From Campylobacter sp. MIT 12-8780 (GTDB taxonomy: Bacteria; Campylobacterota; Campylobacteria; Campylobacterales; Campylobacteraceae): 64,000 nt of DNA. The notes beneath the pieces are model-generated. The model was not told the origin of the DNA and did not search any database. It saw only the letters and a program-made list of their open reading frames with translations. The position numbers and the translations under genes are program-made. The stretch spans positions 62,001 to 126,000 of the forward strand of contig NZ_QHLL01000002.1 in NCBI RefSeq assembly GCF_006864535.1, read 5' to 3'. Position 1 is the stretch's first letter, and each line of letters opens with the position of its first letter. Positions 36,813 through 46,237 of the stretch are shown here, piece by piece.

Positions 36813-37714
36813 ATGATATAGTCTTTGGTCCTGTAAGCTCAAGACGTTTTGGACTTTCTTTGGGCGTGGATTTAAGTCCTTTTGGCAAGCAATGTAATTT
36901 TGATTGTGTGTATTGTGAGCTTGAGCCTAAAAAAGCTCAAAGCAAACAAACACAAAGTGCAAGCCTTGAACATATCATTAAAAGCGTGCAAGCTAAGATA
37001 GCTGAGGGCGTAAAATTTGATTTTATCACCCTTACTGCAAATGGCGAACCAAGCATGTATGAAAAGCTAGATGAGCTTATACAAGCCCTTCAAAGCATAA
37101 AAAAAGACAAAAAGCTTCTCATCTTAAGCAATGGCACAGCAGTTTTAGATGAGGTTAAATTTCAAGCTCTTTTAGCTCTTGATGTGGTGAAATTTAGCCT
37201 TGATAGTGCAGTGCAAAAGACTTTTTTGCGAGTAGATAAAGCCTTAAAAGGCATAGAAGTAAAAACACTTATAGAAAAGATGAGTGAGTTTAGCAAGGCT
37301 TTTAAAGGACAACTTGTGATGGAAGTGCTTGTGGTGCAGGGTTTAAATGATACAAAGGCTGAATTTGAAGCCTTAAATGAAGCCTTTTTACACATACAAC
37401 CAGATCGCATTGATATAAGCACCATAGATCGCCCTCCAGCCTATGCTGTAAAGGGTGTAAGTGAAGATAAGCTTAGTGAGCTTAGTGAGTATATCAGGGC
37501 TTTTCCTTGCGTAATCGCTAAAAGACATTATATAAAAGAAGAGCTTGATTTAAGTGAAAATGAGCTTTTAAAAATGCTTCATCTTCGCCCACAAAGCAAG
37601 CAAGATATACAGATGAAATTAAGCCTAAAAAGCCAAAAGCTACTTCAAAACCTTGTCAAAGAAGGTAAGGTTTATACTCAAAAACTTGCTTCAATGCTCT
37701 TTTATAGAGCCTAA
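36809..37714 (+). CDS. Radical SAM protein (Cj1244-like)
   Basis: 301 residues. The cluster-binding cysteines are Cys29, Cys33 and Cys36 (CNFDCVYC), the CxxxCxxC of radical SAM enzymes; [12 protein letters not shown] carries the second conserved motif and LDSAVQKTF the third. The N-terminal [17 protein letters not shown] is typical of the COG0731-related group, some of which modify tRNA (TYW1-like). The C-terminal 70 residues are a small helical domain. The start is TTG, overlapping the hemE stop as TTGA. The substrate is unknown. Confidence 0.85.
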   Translation: MNDIVFGPVSSRRFGLSLGVDLSPFGKQCNFDCVYCELEPKKAQSKQTQSASLEHIIKSVQAKIAEGVKFDFITLTANGEPSMYEKLDELIQALQSIKKDKKLLILSNGTAVLDEVKFQALLALDVVKFSLDSAVQKTFLRVDKALKGIEVKTLIEKMSEFSKAFKGQLVMEVLVVQGLNDTKAEFEALNEAFLHIQPDRIDISTIDRPPAYAVKGVSEDKLSELSEYIRAFPCVIAKRHYIKEELDLSENELLKMLHLRPQSKQDIQMKLSLKSQKLLQNLVKEGKVYTQKLASMLFYRA

Positions 37715-38434
37715 ATTTGCTTTTAAGCCAAGCACTTTTTGATAAAATAAATGTGTTAAAAAAATCACAAAAAACACCTGCAAAAACAAGCCAGCTAAAG
37801 GCACAGAAGAAATAAGATAAAACATAAGGGTGCTTAGCTTAAACTCAAGCGCAGAACTTTTAGCATAAAAGGCTTTAAATTCATTATCATTAAGCATAGA
37901 GCTTGCTACATCAAGGATTAAAAGCTTATGAAAAAGATAATAAAATACAAGATAAAACACAAATAAATTCACAAAAGGTACAAGATAAAGCAAGCAAGCA
38001 CAGCCAAATAAAAGCAAAAATTTCACAAAGATGATAAGCATTTTAAATAAGGCTTTAAAAAAGGAAACTTCATCTTTAAGCTCGTGTTGATAATACTTAG
38101 CATTAATTTCTTTGCAGATAAAAGGTGTTAAAAAGCTCACCACTAAAATCGCAAAAAATACTGAAGCAAACACCACTAAAAAAGAAGCTGACATGATGCC
38201 AAGCAAAGCAAGGATAAACTGAAAAATCGCAAAGCTATAAAGCCAGGCTAAAAACGAGCCTTCTTCTGCATTTGCAAATAAAGCATCAAAATACTCAAAC
38301 AAAAAATTAAAAGCAAAATACGCTAAAATCACAAACAAAAAAAAGCTCAAAATCAAAGGCACAAGAGAAAATTTTAAAAATTTCTTTGTAAAAAAGTCCT
38401 TTAGGGCAAGTGAAAAAACTTCAGTCATGAACAT
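37691..38434 (-). CDS. EI24-domain integral membrane protein (Cj1245-like)
   Basis: 247 residues, with about six to seven hydrophobic helices and the EI24/CysZ-like central segment FLTPFICKEINAKYY. CysZ members take up sulfate; whether this one does is not clear. It converges on the radical SAM gene with a 24-base 3' overlap and follows dut on the same strand after 7 bases, so it is likely in an operon with dut. Confidence 0.75.
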   Translation of the reverse strand: MFMTEVFSLALKDFFTKKFLKFSLVPLILSFFLFVILAYFAFNFLFEYFDALFANAEEGSFLAWLYSFAIFQFILALLGIMSASFLVVFASVFFAILVVSFLTPFICKEINAKYYQHELKDEVSFFKALFKMLIIFVKFLLLFGCACLLYLVPFVNLFVFYLVFYYLFHKLLILDVASSMLNDNEFKAFYAKSSALEFKLSTLMFYLISSVPLAGLFLQVFFVIFLTHLFYQKVLGLKANLGSIKEH

Positions 38435-38441
38435 AGCCTTG

Positions 38442-39137
38442 TTATTTTTTAAGTTGAGTATAAAGCTTTTCTAGCTCTTGATATATAGCGTCAAACTCAA
38501 GTTGAGCTTTTAAAATTTCATTTAAAATTTCATTATCTTCTTTGCCGTCCCATATTTTTTGATACTTTCCTTCTTTGTAGCCGTGATCTTGTCGGAATTT
38601 ATTTAAGACATTTTTGCCTATATAGGCTTTATAAAGGCTGTGTAAATTTAAACCACATTTCATTGACAAGGTAAAAAATGCCGATAAAAGCTCGCCCATA
38701 TCAAAGCCAAAACCACTACATTTGTGTATAATCAGCTCTATATCATTGATAATGCCATAAATATCATCTTCTTTTGGTTCGCCAGCTTCTTTGCAAAAGT
38801 CATTAAATGCACTTACCGAGCTAAGTTCTTCGGCTATAAATGCCTTATCATCAATGCCTTTATTTTTATACTCTTCAAGCGTTAAAGAAAGTATAAAATG
38901 CCAAATATCCACAAGCTCTATACGCACATTATCCCAATTCGTCGGTGCTGCAATACTTTTCCAATGCTTCCAAGCAAAAGAATCAATAAGCTCAGCACAT
39001 TCCATATAAATGCACCTTCTAAAGCTGATGAGCTTACCTTCTTTAGTATAGCCTTGTTCCCAGCCCTTGCCGTTTGTTTCATCATTTAGCTTTTGTTGCA
39101 AAAGAAGCATTTTTTCGATGATTTTGTTTTGAGTCAT
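38442..39137 (-). CDS. dut: Dimeric dUTPase
   Basis: All-alpha dimeric dUTPase/dCTPase family (not the trimeric Dut), 231 residues. It hydrolyses dUTP to dUMP, keeping uracil out of DNA. Metal-binding acidic motifs are MECAELIDSFAWKHWK (about 45-60) and VRIELVDIWHFILS; NGKGWEQGYTKEGKLISFRR is the substrate region. Campylobacter is known to use this dimeric type (Cj1451), which lies beside the kps locus in C. jejuni as here. Confidence 0.93.
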   Translation of the reverse strand: MTQNKIIEKMLLLQQKLNDETNGKGWEQGYTKEGKLISFRRCIYMECAELIDSFAWKHWKSIAAPTNWDNVRIELVDIWHFILSLTLEEYKNKGIDDKAFIAEELSSVSAFNDFCKEAGEPKEDDIYGIINDIELIIHKCSGFGFDMGELLSAFFTLSMKCGLNLHSLYKAYIGKNVLNKFRQDHGYKEGKYQKIWDGKEDNEILNEILKAQLEFDAIYQELEKLYTQLKK

Positions 39138-39160
39138 TTTTTTTCCTTGAATAAAGTTTT

Positions 39161-39166
39161 ATTATA
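39161..39166 (-). promoter_or_regulatory. -10 box for dut
   Basis: On the minus strand AATCTGCTATAATAAAAC ends 23 bases before the dut ATG. The same 93-base gap holds a weaker plus-strand TATATT (39211-39216) before the GT8 gene. Confidence 0.55.
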
Positions 39167-39230
39167 GCAGATTTTTAGCTTAAATTGTATATACTTCATT
39201 CTTAAAGATTTATATTTTGAAAGGAAAGGT

Positions 39231-40631
39231 GTGTTTCATATCGTTTTTTGTGCCGATGAAAAATACATCAAATTCGCAGCTGCTATGATGCGAAATATTA
39301 TCTTAAAAACAAATACCCAGCACACTTTTAAAGACTTTTTTAAAGAAAAAGAATTGCTCTTTTTACATCCTCAAAAAAGTTCATATCCCAAACTTTCTTA
39401 TGAAAGCTTAAGCCAGATTGAGCAAAAAGAAGGCTATGTTTTTCACATTTTAACTAAAAATATCACTTTAAAAAGCAAAGAAAAGCTCACTAAGCTTTGT
39501 GATGAGCTTAGTCTTATTTATCCTTGTTTGTTTGAGGTGCATGAGATTGATGATACAAAATACAAAAATACCTATGCGTATAAGGGAAGTTTTGTAGCCA
39601 ATTTTTTACTTGAGTTTGCCAATTTTGTGCCTTTAGATAGTAAAAAAGTGCTTGCTTTGGACCTTGATATGTATGTAAATACAGATTTAAGAGAGCTTTT
39701 TACGCTTGATTTGAAAGATTTTGTTCTTGCAGCGGCTTTTAACTACACTTTAAAATCTAAATGGTTTAATACAGGTTTTATACTCTTTAACGCAGTTTTA
39801 TGGCGTGAGCTTGATATGCAGCAAAAATGTCTTGATTATATATGCGAGTTTAAGCCAGAGCTTCCTGATCAAGCTGCTTTAAATATCTGCTGCAAGGATA
39901 GGACTTTGCTTTTGCCTTTGCTTTATAATTTTTATCCGCACAATGAAAATCAAAGTAAGGATTTTTTCAAAGATGAGAGTAAATTTCACTCAAGTGAGCT
40001 TACTAGGGCTGAGTGGGAGCATTTAAAACAAAATGCAAAAATCATTCATTTTTTAGGCTGTTCTAAACCTTGGGAGGGTGTATTTTCAAAGAAAAAAGAT
40101 ATTTTTATCTCGCATTTTAGAAAAAAATGGTGGCAAAATGCCTTGCATACGCCTTTTTTTGCCGAAGAATTAAGAAATTTAGCTTTTTTGTTACAAGAAG
40201 AGGAGCTTTGGAATTTATTTTTGTATTTTGAAGAGAGTTTTAAAAAGCTTAATGAAAGCTCAAAGCTTTTATCTGCGGATAAAAAAGGAGCTGTAATTCG
40301 CTTTAAAAATGAGCTTGAATACAAGATAGGACAAGAAATGATGGGTGTGAAACTTCATTTTTTAAGTTATATAAGCTTTGTTTTTAAAGCTAGAAAACTC
40401 ATCAAAAAACATAAAAAAATTCAAAAGGCTTATGAGGAACTAATAGGCTTTAACCCAGATTTAGCCCTGCCAAAGCTTGAAACTTACGCTGATTATACTC
40501 AGGCTATGGCTTTGAAACGTCACCTTACATATAGACTTGGAAAAGCCTTTATGAAAGCTTACCAAAGCCCTTTTAAACTTGGTATGTTTGGGCTTTTGGG
40601 TGAAATTGAAAAGCTTAAAAAAGAGTTTTAA
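39231..40631 (+). CDS. GT8-type glycosyltransferase
   Basis: 466 residues. The start VFCADEKYIKFAAAMMRNI (4-22) and LALDLDMYVNTDLRELF (about 142-158), with its DxD, identify a GT8 retaining galactosyl/glucosyltransferase; WFNTGFILFN and HFLGCSKPWEG are the other GT8 blocks. An insert at residues 28-95 separates the first strand from the rest, and the last 150 residues are a helical basic region. The start is GTG with AAGGA five bases upstream. It lies between dut and the kps operon; I do not recall it there in C. jejuni. It may act on LOS or capsule. Confidence 0.82.
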   Translation: MFHIVFCADEKYIKFAAAMMRNIILKTNTQHTFKDFFKEKELLFLHPQKSSYPKLSYESLSQIEQKEGYVFHILTKNITLKSKEKLTKLCDELSLIYPCLFEVHEIDDTKYKNTYAYKGSFVANFLLEFANFVPLDSKKVLALDLDMYVNTDLRELFTLDLKDFVLAAAFNYTLKSKWFNTGFILFNAVLWRELDMQQKCLDYICEFKPELPDQAALNICCKDRTLLLPLLYNFYPHNENQSKDFFKDESKFHSSELTRAEWEHLKQNAKIIHFLGCSKPWEGVFSKKKDIFISHFRKKWWQNALHTPFFAEELRNLAFLLQEEELWNLFLYFEESFKKLNESSKLLSADKKGAVIRFKNELEYKIGQEMMGVKLHFLSYISFVFKARKLIKKHKKIQKAYEELIGFNPDLALPKLETYADYTQAMALKRHLTYRLGKAFMKAYQSPFKLGMFGLLGEIEKLKKEF

Positions 40632-41182
40632 GCAAGGAGATTAAGTCCATCTTCATCTTTATTTTGAAGTTCTTGTTGCTGTTCTTTAAGCTTTTCTTGA
40701 ATTTTTTCTAAAATTTCTTCGATGAGTTTTTTGCTATCTTCAAGCATATTGGTATTTTCTTGTGGCAAGCTGCTTTGGTGTTCTTTGATGAGAGAATTAA
40801 ATTTATCAACCAAAGAACTCATTGTTGCATTTGCAGTATTTTCATCACTTGGAGTTGGTAAGAGATTGGCGATTTTCATTGCATTTTGAATGAAATCTTT
40901 TGGTTTTAAGTCCCCAACCTTCGAGCTTTCTAAAAAGTCGCTGATGAGCGGTTCTATCTCTTTCATTGCATTTTGAATTTCATCTAAGTCTTGCTGGGTA
41001 AGCTGTGAGCCTTGATAGCTAAAGCTAAAGCCGTATTCTCGGCGTAAATTTAAACTTTGTTTATCACCTTCTTGAGTGTAGCTTACGCTTTGGTTGTCAA
41101 ACATTGTCATAGAAAGGTTTTTACCACTGCTTGTGGTGTATGAAAAGGCTAAATTTTGGTTTTTGCTTGCATCAACTTGCAT
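40628..41182 (-). CDS. Unrecognised 184-residue protein with a sigma-28-like promoter
   Basis: No signal peptide or membrane helix. The N-terminal 65 residues are beta-like and rich in Ser/Thr/Tyr (LAFSYTTSSGKNLSMTMFDN); the rest is helical, with a strong coiled coil at the end (about 145-177, KKLIEEILEKIQEKLKEQQQ). I do not recognise the family. The promoter region carries GCCGATAT in the right place for FliA (sigma-28), which in Campylobacter controls late flagellar and some co-secreted proteins. The gene converges on GT8 with a 4-base overlap. A flagella-linked or secreted role is an inference. Confidence 0.7.
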   Translation of the reverse strand: MQVDASKNQNLAFSYTTSSGKNLSMTMFDNQSVSYTQEGDKQSLNLRREYGFSFSYQGSQLTQQDLDEIQNAMKEIEPLISDFLESSKVGDLKPKDFIQNAMKIANLLPTPSDENTANATMSSLVDKFNSLIKEHQSSLPQENTNMLEDSKKLIEEILEKIQEKLKEQQQELQNKDEDGLNLLA

Positions 41183-41212
41183 TTTTTATCCTTGATTTTA
41201 AGTTATGCTTTT

Positions 41213-41220
41213 ATATCGGC
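41213..41220 (-). promoter_or_regulatory. Sigma-28 (FliA)-like -10 element GCCGATAT
   Basis: Read on the minus strand, GCCGATAT differs from the enterobacterial FliA -10 GCCGATAA at one base and lies 31 bases before the ATG. The -35 is only an A/T-rich stretch. AAGGAT provides the ribosome site downstream. Confidence 0.5.
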
Positions 41221-41260
41221 AGTATTTTATTTTTTTTAACTTTTTTGGTTATAATTTTTT

Positions 41261-41689
41261 ATGCACGAAACAATCAAGCGCTTTATCCATAAAATGAGGC
41301 TTTTAAGCCTTGCAAGTATCGATGATATGACTTTTAATATAAAAATTTCAAGTCAAACTCCTTTAAGCGTGTATGTAGCCAATGCTTTTTATGCCTTTGA
41401 TGAAGAGAGTTTAAGCCTTATTATCGCTTCTGATTGTAATTCAAAGCATGTAAAATTAAGCTTAAAGTATCCAAATATAGCCGTAAATATCGCCAAAGAC
41501 AGCAAAATCGCTCTTTTAAAAGGAGTGCAAATCAAAGCTATTTTTGAAAAAGCAAGTGAGGCGCAAAAAAAGATTTATCTCAAACGTTTTATTTTTGCAA
41601 GGTTTGCAAAGACTGATTTTTACGCTCTAAAGATAGTATGGGCGAAATTTACGGATAATCAGCTGAGCGAAAAAATTTATTTTCCATAA
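41261..41689 (+). CDS. FMN-binding split-barrel protein (Cj1449-like)
   Basis: 142 residues resembling the pyridoxamine 5'-phosphate oxidase-like split-barrel family (YhbP type): LLSLASIDDMTFNIK at the N-terminus, LSVYVANAFYAFDEE, ASDCNSKHVKLSLKYPNIAVNI in the barrel, and KGVQIKAIFEKAS. It may bind a flavin or haem, but the substrate is unknown. In C. jejuni the same kind of gene lies just outside kpsM. No Shine-Dalgarno is clear; the -10-like TATAATTTTT (about 41250-41259) ends 5 bases before the ATG. Confidence 0.7.
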   Translation: MHETIKRFIHKMRLLSLASIDDMTFNIKISSQTPLSVYVANAFYAFDEESLSLIIASDCNSKHVKLSLKYPNIAVNIAKDSKIALLKGVQIKAIFEKASEAQKKIYLKRFIFARFAKTDFYALKIVWAKFTDNQLSEKIYFP

Positions 41690-41828
41690 AGTCTTTGTTT
41701 TTTTTACCTTAATTTTTCTATATTTTTTGGAGCGGTTTTAATCATCTTTTTGCGTTTAAAGTTAGGTGTTAAAACATTTTAAAATATAAAATACTTTAGG
41801 AATTTGAGTTTGATTAAATCTTTTTGGT

Positions 41829-41834
41829 TACAAT
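41829..41834 (+). promoter_or_regulatory. -10 box of the kps operon (TACAAT)
   Basis: TTTTTGGTTACAATCTAAA lies 62 bases before kpsM in a 207-base gap that is otherwise AT-rich without an obvious frame. It is the best -10 candidate. I saw no JUMPstart/ops element. Confidence 0.4.
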
Positions 41835-41896
41835 CTAAAAATTTAATTTTCAAAGTTAAGGACAGCATTTGGGGTATTTAAAAGGCGAAAAATACA

Positions 41897-42676
41897 ATGT
41901 TTAATGTCATTTACGCACTTTTTTTTAGAGAGCTAAAAACACGCTTTGGTAAAAATAGACGCTTAGGCTATATCTGGGTAGTTGGCGAGCCTATGACTCA
42001 AATTTTTGTGATTTTAAGCGTAGTAACTTTGATCCGCGAGCAAACACATATGGTTGTTCCTGATGGTATATCGATCTTTATGTTTTTAGCAAGTGGAATT
42101 ATCCCTTTTTTTATGTTTCGAAATATACTCACTCAAATGATGAGTGGCATTATGTCAAATTTGGGGCTTTTTGCGTATAAGCCGGTTAAGCCTATTCATG
42201 TATTTATCGCAAGGACTTTGGTTGAATCGTGCGTGTATTTTTTCATCTTTGTGATTTTAATGGTTCTTGTGGGCTGGTTTAGCTCGATCAATGTCCTGCC
42301 ATATCACTTTTTAGAAGTGTATTTGTGCTTTTTGTTTTTAGTCTTTTCTGGTTTTTGTTTAGGGCTTTGCATGAGTATATTAAATCACCTTATTGATGTG
42401 TTAAAGTCTGTTTTGCCTTATGTTGGCATAGTTCTTTATATCGCTTCAGCTGTGATTTACCCAAGCTGGATCGTGCCTGAAGCTTTGTTTGAAGTTTTAC
42501 TTTATAATCCATATTTGCATATTATGGAGACTTTAAGAATGAATTATTTTGAAAACTACCCTGCACGAGAAGGTATAACTTTGCTATATCCTTTGGTTGT
42601 TAATGTGGTGCTATTGCTTGCGGGGCTTTGGTTTTATTATCACAAAAGACAAGAACTTTCAGCGAGTAGAGTATGA
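41897..42676 (+). CDS. kpsM: Capsule polysaccharide ABC exporter, permease
   Basis: 259 residues, six predicted membrane helices, ABC-2 type. The N-terminal amphipathic FFRELKTRFGKNRRLGYIW (about 9-27) and the PYxPxLHxME-like segment NPYLHIMETLRMNYF are typical of KpsM. With KpsT it moves the lipid-linked capsule chain across the inner membrane. It overlaps kpsT by 4 bases. The ribosome site is poor (AAAAGG, ten bases before ATG). Confidence 0.95.
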   Translation: MFNVIYALFFRELKTRFGKNRRLGYIWVVGEPMTQIFVILSVVTLIREQTHMVVPDGISIFMFLASGIIPFFMFRNILTQMMSGIMSNLGLFAYKPVKPIHVFIARTLVESCVYFFIFVILMVLVGWFSSINVLPYHFLEVYLCFLFLVFSGFCLGLCMSILNHLIDVLKSVLPYVGIVLYIASAVIYPSWIVPEALFEVLLYNPYLHIMETLRMNYFENYPAREGITLLYPLVVNVVLLLAGLWFYYHKRQELSASRV

Positions 42677-43350
42677 TAAAGCTTGATCGTATCACGAAAT
42701 TTTACCCTTTAACAAATGGTGGCAAACACTATGTTTTTAGGGATTTTACCTTTGAATTTCCAGATGGCTGTTCTATTGGTTTGATGGGTAAAAATGGGGC
42801 TGGAAAATCAACTTTGATGAATATGCTTAGCGGGGCTGAAGTGCCAAATAAAGGCAAAATTCTCACTAATGTGCGAATTTCTTGGCCTCTTGGGCTTGGT
42901 GGGGGCTTTCAAAGTTCATTAACAGCAAGGGAAAATATAGCTTTTGTGGCACGAGTTTATGGCTGTAGAGGCAAAAAATTACGCGAGAAGATCGAGTTTG
43001 TGCAAGACTTTGCTGAGATTGGTAAATTCTTTGATGAGCCGATGAGTACTTATTCAAGTGGTATGCGTTCGCGCATAGGTTTTGGTTTGAGTATGGCTTT
43101 TGACTTTGATTATTATTTGATCGATGAGGCTGGTGCTGTGGGCGATCCAGCATTTGCGAAAAAAAGTCGCAAGTTATATGAAGAAAAGCTTTCAAGCTCA
43201 AAAGTGATTATGGTTTCTCATAATATCGCTGAGATTAAGCAGTGGTGTGATAAGATTATCTTGCTTCATGATGGTATTGTTGATGTGTATGATGATGTTG
43301 ATGAGGGCATAGCTGTGTATCAAGGCGAGATTAAGGGTATAAACGCATGA
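42673..43350 (+). CDS. kpsT: Capsule polysaccharide ABC exporter, ATPase
   Basis: 225 residues. Walker A GKNGAGKS (39-46), the degenerate signature YSSGMRSR typical of KpsT/Wzt in place of LSGGQ, Walker B YYLIDEAGAVGD, and switch His in MVSHN. It has no C-terminal carbohydrate-binding domain, so the exporter should not recognise chain ends. ATGA overlaps on both sides couple it to kpsM and kpsE. Confidence 0.96.
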   Translation: MIKLDRITKFYPLTNGGKHYVFRDFTFEFPDGCSIGLMGKNGAGKSTLMNMLSGAEVPNKGKILTNVRISWPLGLGGGFQSSLTARENIAFVARVYGCRGKKLREKIEFVQDFAEIGKFFDEPMSTYSSGMRSRIGFGLSMAFDFDYYLIDEAGAVGDPAFAKKSRKLYEEKLSSSKVIMVSHNIAEIKQWCDKIILLHDGIVDVYDDVDEGIAVYQGEIKGINA

Positions 43351-44555
43351 AAAAAAATAATATCATCGCTCGTATCAAAAACAAAGAAGTGCTTGCTAAA
43401 CTGAAGCAATTTAATTCAGCAAAAACCTTTAGAACCATTCAAGAAAATTCTTTCTCACAAAAGCTTAAAAGCTTTCTTTTGCTTGATACTTATAAAGTCG
43501 TGCTTGTTTTGATGGCTTTTGTTTTGGGGTATTATTATTTTATCGCAGCTAATCGTTATGTGAGCGAAAGTGTGATAAGCGTGCGTTCTACAAATTCTGA
43601 TTCAAGCTCAGCTTCTTTAAGTGGCTTAACAACTTTACTTGGTGCAAGCGGGGCAACTTCAAATGAAGATATTACTTATCTTAAGACTTATATTTTGTCT
43701 TTGGATATGCTTCAAATTTTAGATCAAAAGATAGGTATTCGCAAATTTTATGAAGCTCAAAAGCTCGATCCTTTCTTTTCTCTTGGCTCCTCAGCCGATC
43801 AAGAAAGTTTTTTGAAATTTTATCAAGCTCGGGTAAAAATCACGGATAATAACGGCTTACTCGTCTTGCAAGTTGAGGGTTTTACTCCAGAACAAGCTCA
43901 TCTTATCGCTCAAAGCATACTTGATGAAAGCGAGCGTTTTGTGAATGAGGTTTCACACAAAGGTGCAAGAGAGCAGCTTGCTTTTGCTGAAGAAGAGTTG
44001 ATAAAATACAAGATTAAATACCAACAAAGTGCTGATGCGCTCACAGCTTTTCAAAACGAACATGGTGTGTTTGATCCTTTAAAAGAAGCTGAATCAAGAG
44101 CAAGCTTTATCGCCCAAATGGAAGGCAGTATCGCTGAAAAAGAAGCCAAACTTTTAGCTATGCAAAGCTATATCAATGAAAATGCTCCCCAGTTAAGCAC
44201 CTTAAAAGCTGAGATTAGCGCACTAAAACAACAGCTTGAGATTGAAAAATCACGCATTGCTTCAAGTTCAAACGCATCAAAGCTCAATGACTTAGCTGCT
44301 GATTTTCAAAAACTTACTATTGAAGCTGGTTTTGCTGAAAGTGCCTATACGGCGGCTTTAAAAGCATTTGAAACAACAAGGATAGAAGCTATACGAAAGA
44401 TCAAACAACTTGTCATCATTCAAAATCCCACCACTCCACAAAGTGCGATGTATCCTAAAAAGCTGTATAATATCATCACGATTTTTGTGATCTTAAGCCT
44501 TGTTTTTGGGGTAGCAAAGCTTATAAAAACGATTATAGAGGAGCATAAATACTAA
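43347..44555 (+). CDS. kpsE: Capsule export inner-membrane/periplasmic adaptor
   Basis: 402 residues of the PCP-3 family. One membrane helix near residues 50-69 (TYKVVLVLMAFVLGYYYF), a long periplasmic coiled coil (about 200-330, with LAFAEEELIKYKIKYQQ and LKQQLEIEKSRIAS), and a second helix at about 372-392 (NIITIFVILSLVFG). It links KpsMT to the outer-membrane channel KpsD. The stop shares a base with the kpsD start (TAATG). Confidence 0.93.
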   Translation: MKKNNIIARIKNKEVLAKLKQFNSAKTFRTIQENSFSQKLKSFLLLDTYKVVLVLMAFVLGYYYFIAANRYVSESVISVRSTNSDSSSASLSGLTTLLGASGATSNEDITYLKTYILSLDMLQILDQKIGIRKFYEAQKLDPFFSLGSSADQESFLKFYQARVKITDNNGLLVLQVEGFTPEQAHLIAQSILDESERFVNEVSHKGAREQLAFAEEELIKYKIKYQQSADALTAFQNEHGVFDPLKEAESRASFIAQMEGSIAEKEAKLLAMQSYINENAPQLSTLKAEISALKQQLEIEKSRIASSSNASKLNDLAADFQKLTIEAGFAESAYTAALKAFETTRIEAIRKIKQLVIIQNPTTPQSAMYPKKLYNIITIFVILSLVFGVAKLIKTIIEEHKY

Positions 44556-46228
44556 TGAAAAAGATTATAATAAGCCTCATTTTGCCATTGCTAGTTTTGG
44601 CTGTTGATGTATCACAAATTGCCGGAACGACAAGCACAAGCGTTTTAGCAAATGATTTAAACACTAGCTCAAATACCACTTTTGAAAACAATGTCTCAGC
44701 ACAATCAAATTTCATTCAAGCTCCAGTCATTCAAGTCTTTGGCTCGCATTTATTTGGTGGAAATTTCAGCAAAAATACCCAGCATGTGTATAATCCAGAC
44801 TATAAAATCGCTGTTGGCGATCAAATTAGCCTTAAAATTTGGGGCGCGGTTGAGTTTGAACGCAATTTAGTTGTGGATTCTCAAGGTAATATTTTCGTGC
44901 CTCAAGTTGGAGCGATTAAGGTTTTGGGCGTAAGAAATGCTGATTTGCTCAAAGTTATTCAAGCTAGCGTAAGTAAAATTTATAAAAATAATGTCTTTGT
45001 GTATGCAGATATGAATGCTTATCAAAGTGTGAGCGTTTTTGTAACAGGAAATGTCAATGCGCCCGGACTTTATCAAGGACTAAGTTCAGACTCGATAATC
45101 CAATACCTTGATAAAGCAAATGGCATAAATTTAGACTATGGAAGTTTTCGAAATATACGCATTTTAAGAGATGATAAACTTGTGGAAGAGCTTGATTTGT
45201 ATGATTTTTTGCTTAAGGGCAAGATGAGCTTATTTGCTTTTAGGACGGGCGATGTCGTGTTTGTAGATAGCGTGCAAAAATACGCTTTTGCAAGCGGAGA
45301 TGTGCAAAAACCCTTTCGCTTTGAGCTTAAAAATGATATTCTTACCCTGCAAGATTTAGCCATAGCTGCTGGAGCAAAGCCTATCGTTACAAATGCTATC
45401 GTTAAAAGCTACGCAGCCAATCATGCTTTAGAAGTAAAATCCTATACAAAAAAAGACTTTGCAAATGTAAAGTTAAATACCGCCGATGTGGTGGAATTTC
45501 GTCCTGATTATACCGCTCAAAGCGTGAGTGTGAGGATAGAAGGCGAACATAACGGACTTCATTCTGTGGTGGTAAGAAAAGGCACTACGCTTGAAGAAGT
45601 AGTTCGAAGTATCATCACAAACGCCCAATCAGATATTAACTCCGTGCAAGTGTTTCGAAAAAGCGTTGCGCTGACACAAAAAAAGCTCATAGAAGCCCAA
45701 CTTAAAGAGCTTGAAACACTAGCCTTAACAGCTCCTGCGGTTAATGCTGATATAGCAGCTGTACGTGCAACCCAAGCAAAAACTATACTTGAGTTTATCC
45801 AAAGAGCAAAACAAGTAGAGCCAAAAGGACAAATCATCATCGATGATGCAAGAGCTTATAAAAGTATAGTCCTTGAAGAAGATGATCTCATCGTCGTTCC
45901 AAGCAAAAATAATCTTGTTTTAGTTCAAGGTGAAGTTGCTTTGCCCGGAGCTTTTGTGTATATGAATAATGAAAAAATGCGTTATTACATACAACTTGCC
46001 GGTGATTTTAGTCAAAGGGCTGATAAATCAAGAGTTCTTGTCATACGCTCAAGCGGTAAGGCTGAAAAATACACCGCAAGCTTTTTTGGCTCAGGCACGA
46101 GCATAAAGCCCGGAGATAGCATACTTGTCCTACCAAAAGTTGATAGTCAAAATCTTCAAGTTGTCAGTATGCTTACTCAAATTTTATATCAAATCGCCAT
46201 TGCAACTAATGTTGTGCTGAATTTATGA
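44555..46228 (+). CDS. kpsD: Capsule export outer-membrane channel
   Basis: 557 residues, with a signal peptide of about 16 residues (KKIIISLILPLLVLA). The polysaccharide export domain is at about 80-170 (YKIAVGDQISLKIWG), with SLBB-type domains after it (VFVTGNVNAPGLY, FASGDVQKPFRFEL, VLVQGEVALPGAFVYM). There is no lipobox, in line with KpsD and unlike Wza. It forms the outer-membrane end of the capsule export path with KpsE. Confidence 0.95.
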   Translation: MKKIIISLILPLLVLAVDVSQIAGTTSTSVLANDLNTSSNTTFENNVSAQSNFIQAPVIQVFGSHLFGGNFSKNTQHVYNPDYKIAVGDQISLKIWGAVEFERNLVVDSQGNIFVPQVGAIKVLGVRNADLLKVIQASVSKIYKNNVFVYADMNAYQSVSVFVTGNVNAPGLYQGLSSDSIIQYLDKANGINLDYGSFRNIRILRDDKLVEELDLYDFLLKGKMSLFAFRTGDVVFVDSVQKYAFASGDVQKPFRFELKNDILTLQDLAIAAGAKPIVTNAIVKSYAANHALEVKSYTKKDFANVKLNTADVVEFRPDYTAQSVSVRIEGEHNGLHSVVVRKGTTLEEVVRSIITNAQSDINSVQVFRKSVALTQKKLIEAQLKELETLALTAPAVNADIAAVRATQAKTILEFIQRAKQVEPKGQIIIDDARAYKSIVLEEDDLIVVPSKNNLVLVQGEVALPGAFVYMNNEKMRYYIQLAGDFSQRADKSRVLVIRSSGKAEKYTASFFGSGTSIKPGDSILVLPKVDSQNLQVVSMLTQILYQIAIATNVVLNL

Positions 46229-46237
46229 TGAGGAAAA

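Noticed and set aside
41690-41896. JUMPstart/ops element or small RNA before kpsM
   Set aside because: No GGCGGTAG-like core or stable structure is visible in the 207 bases; only a -10 candidate stands out.
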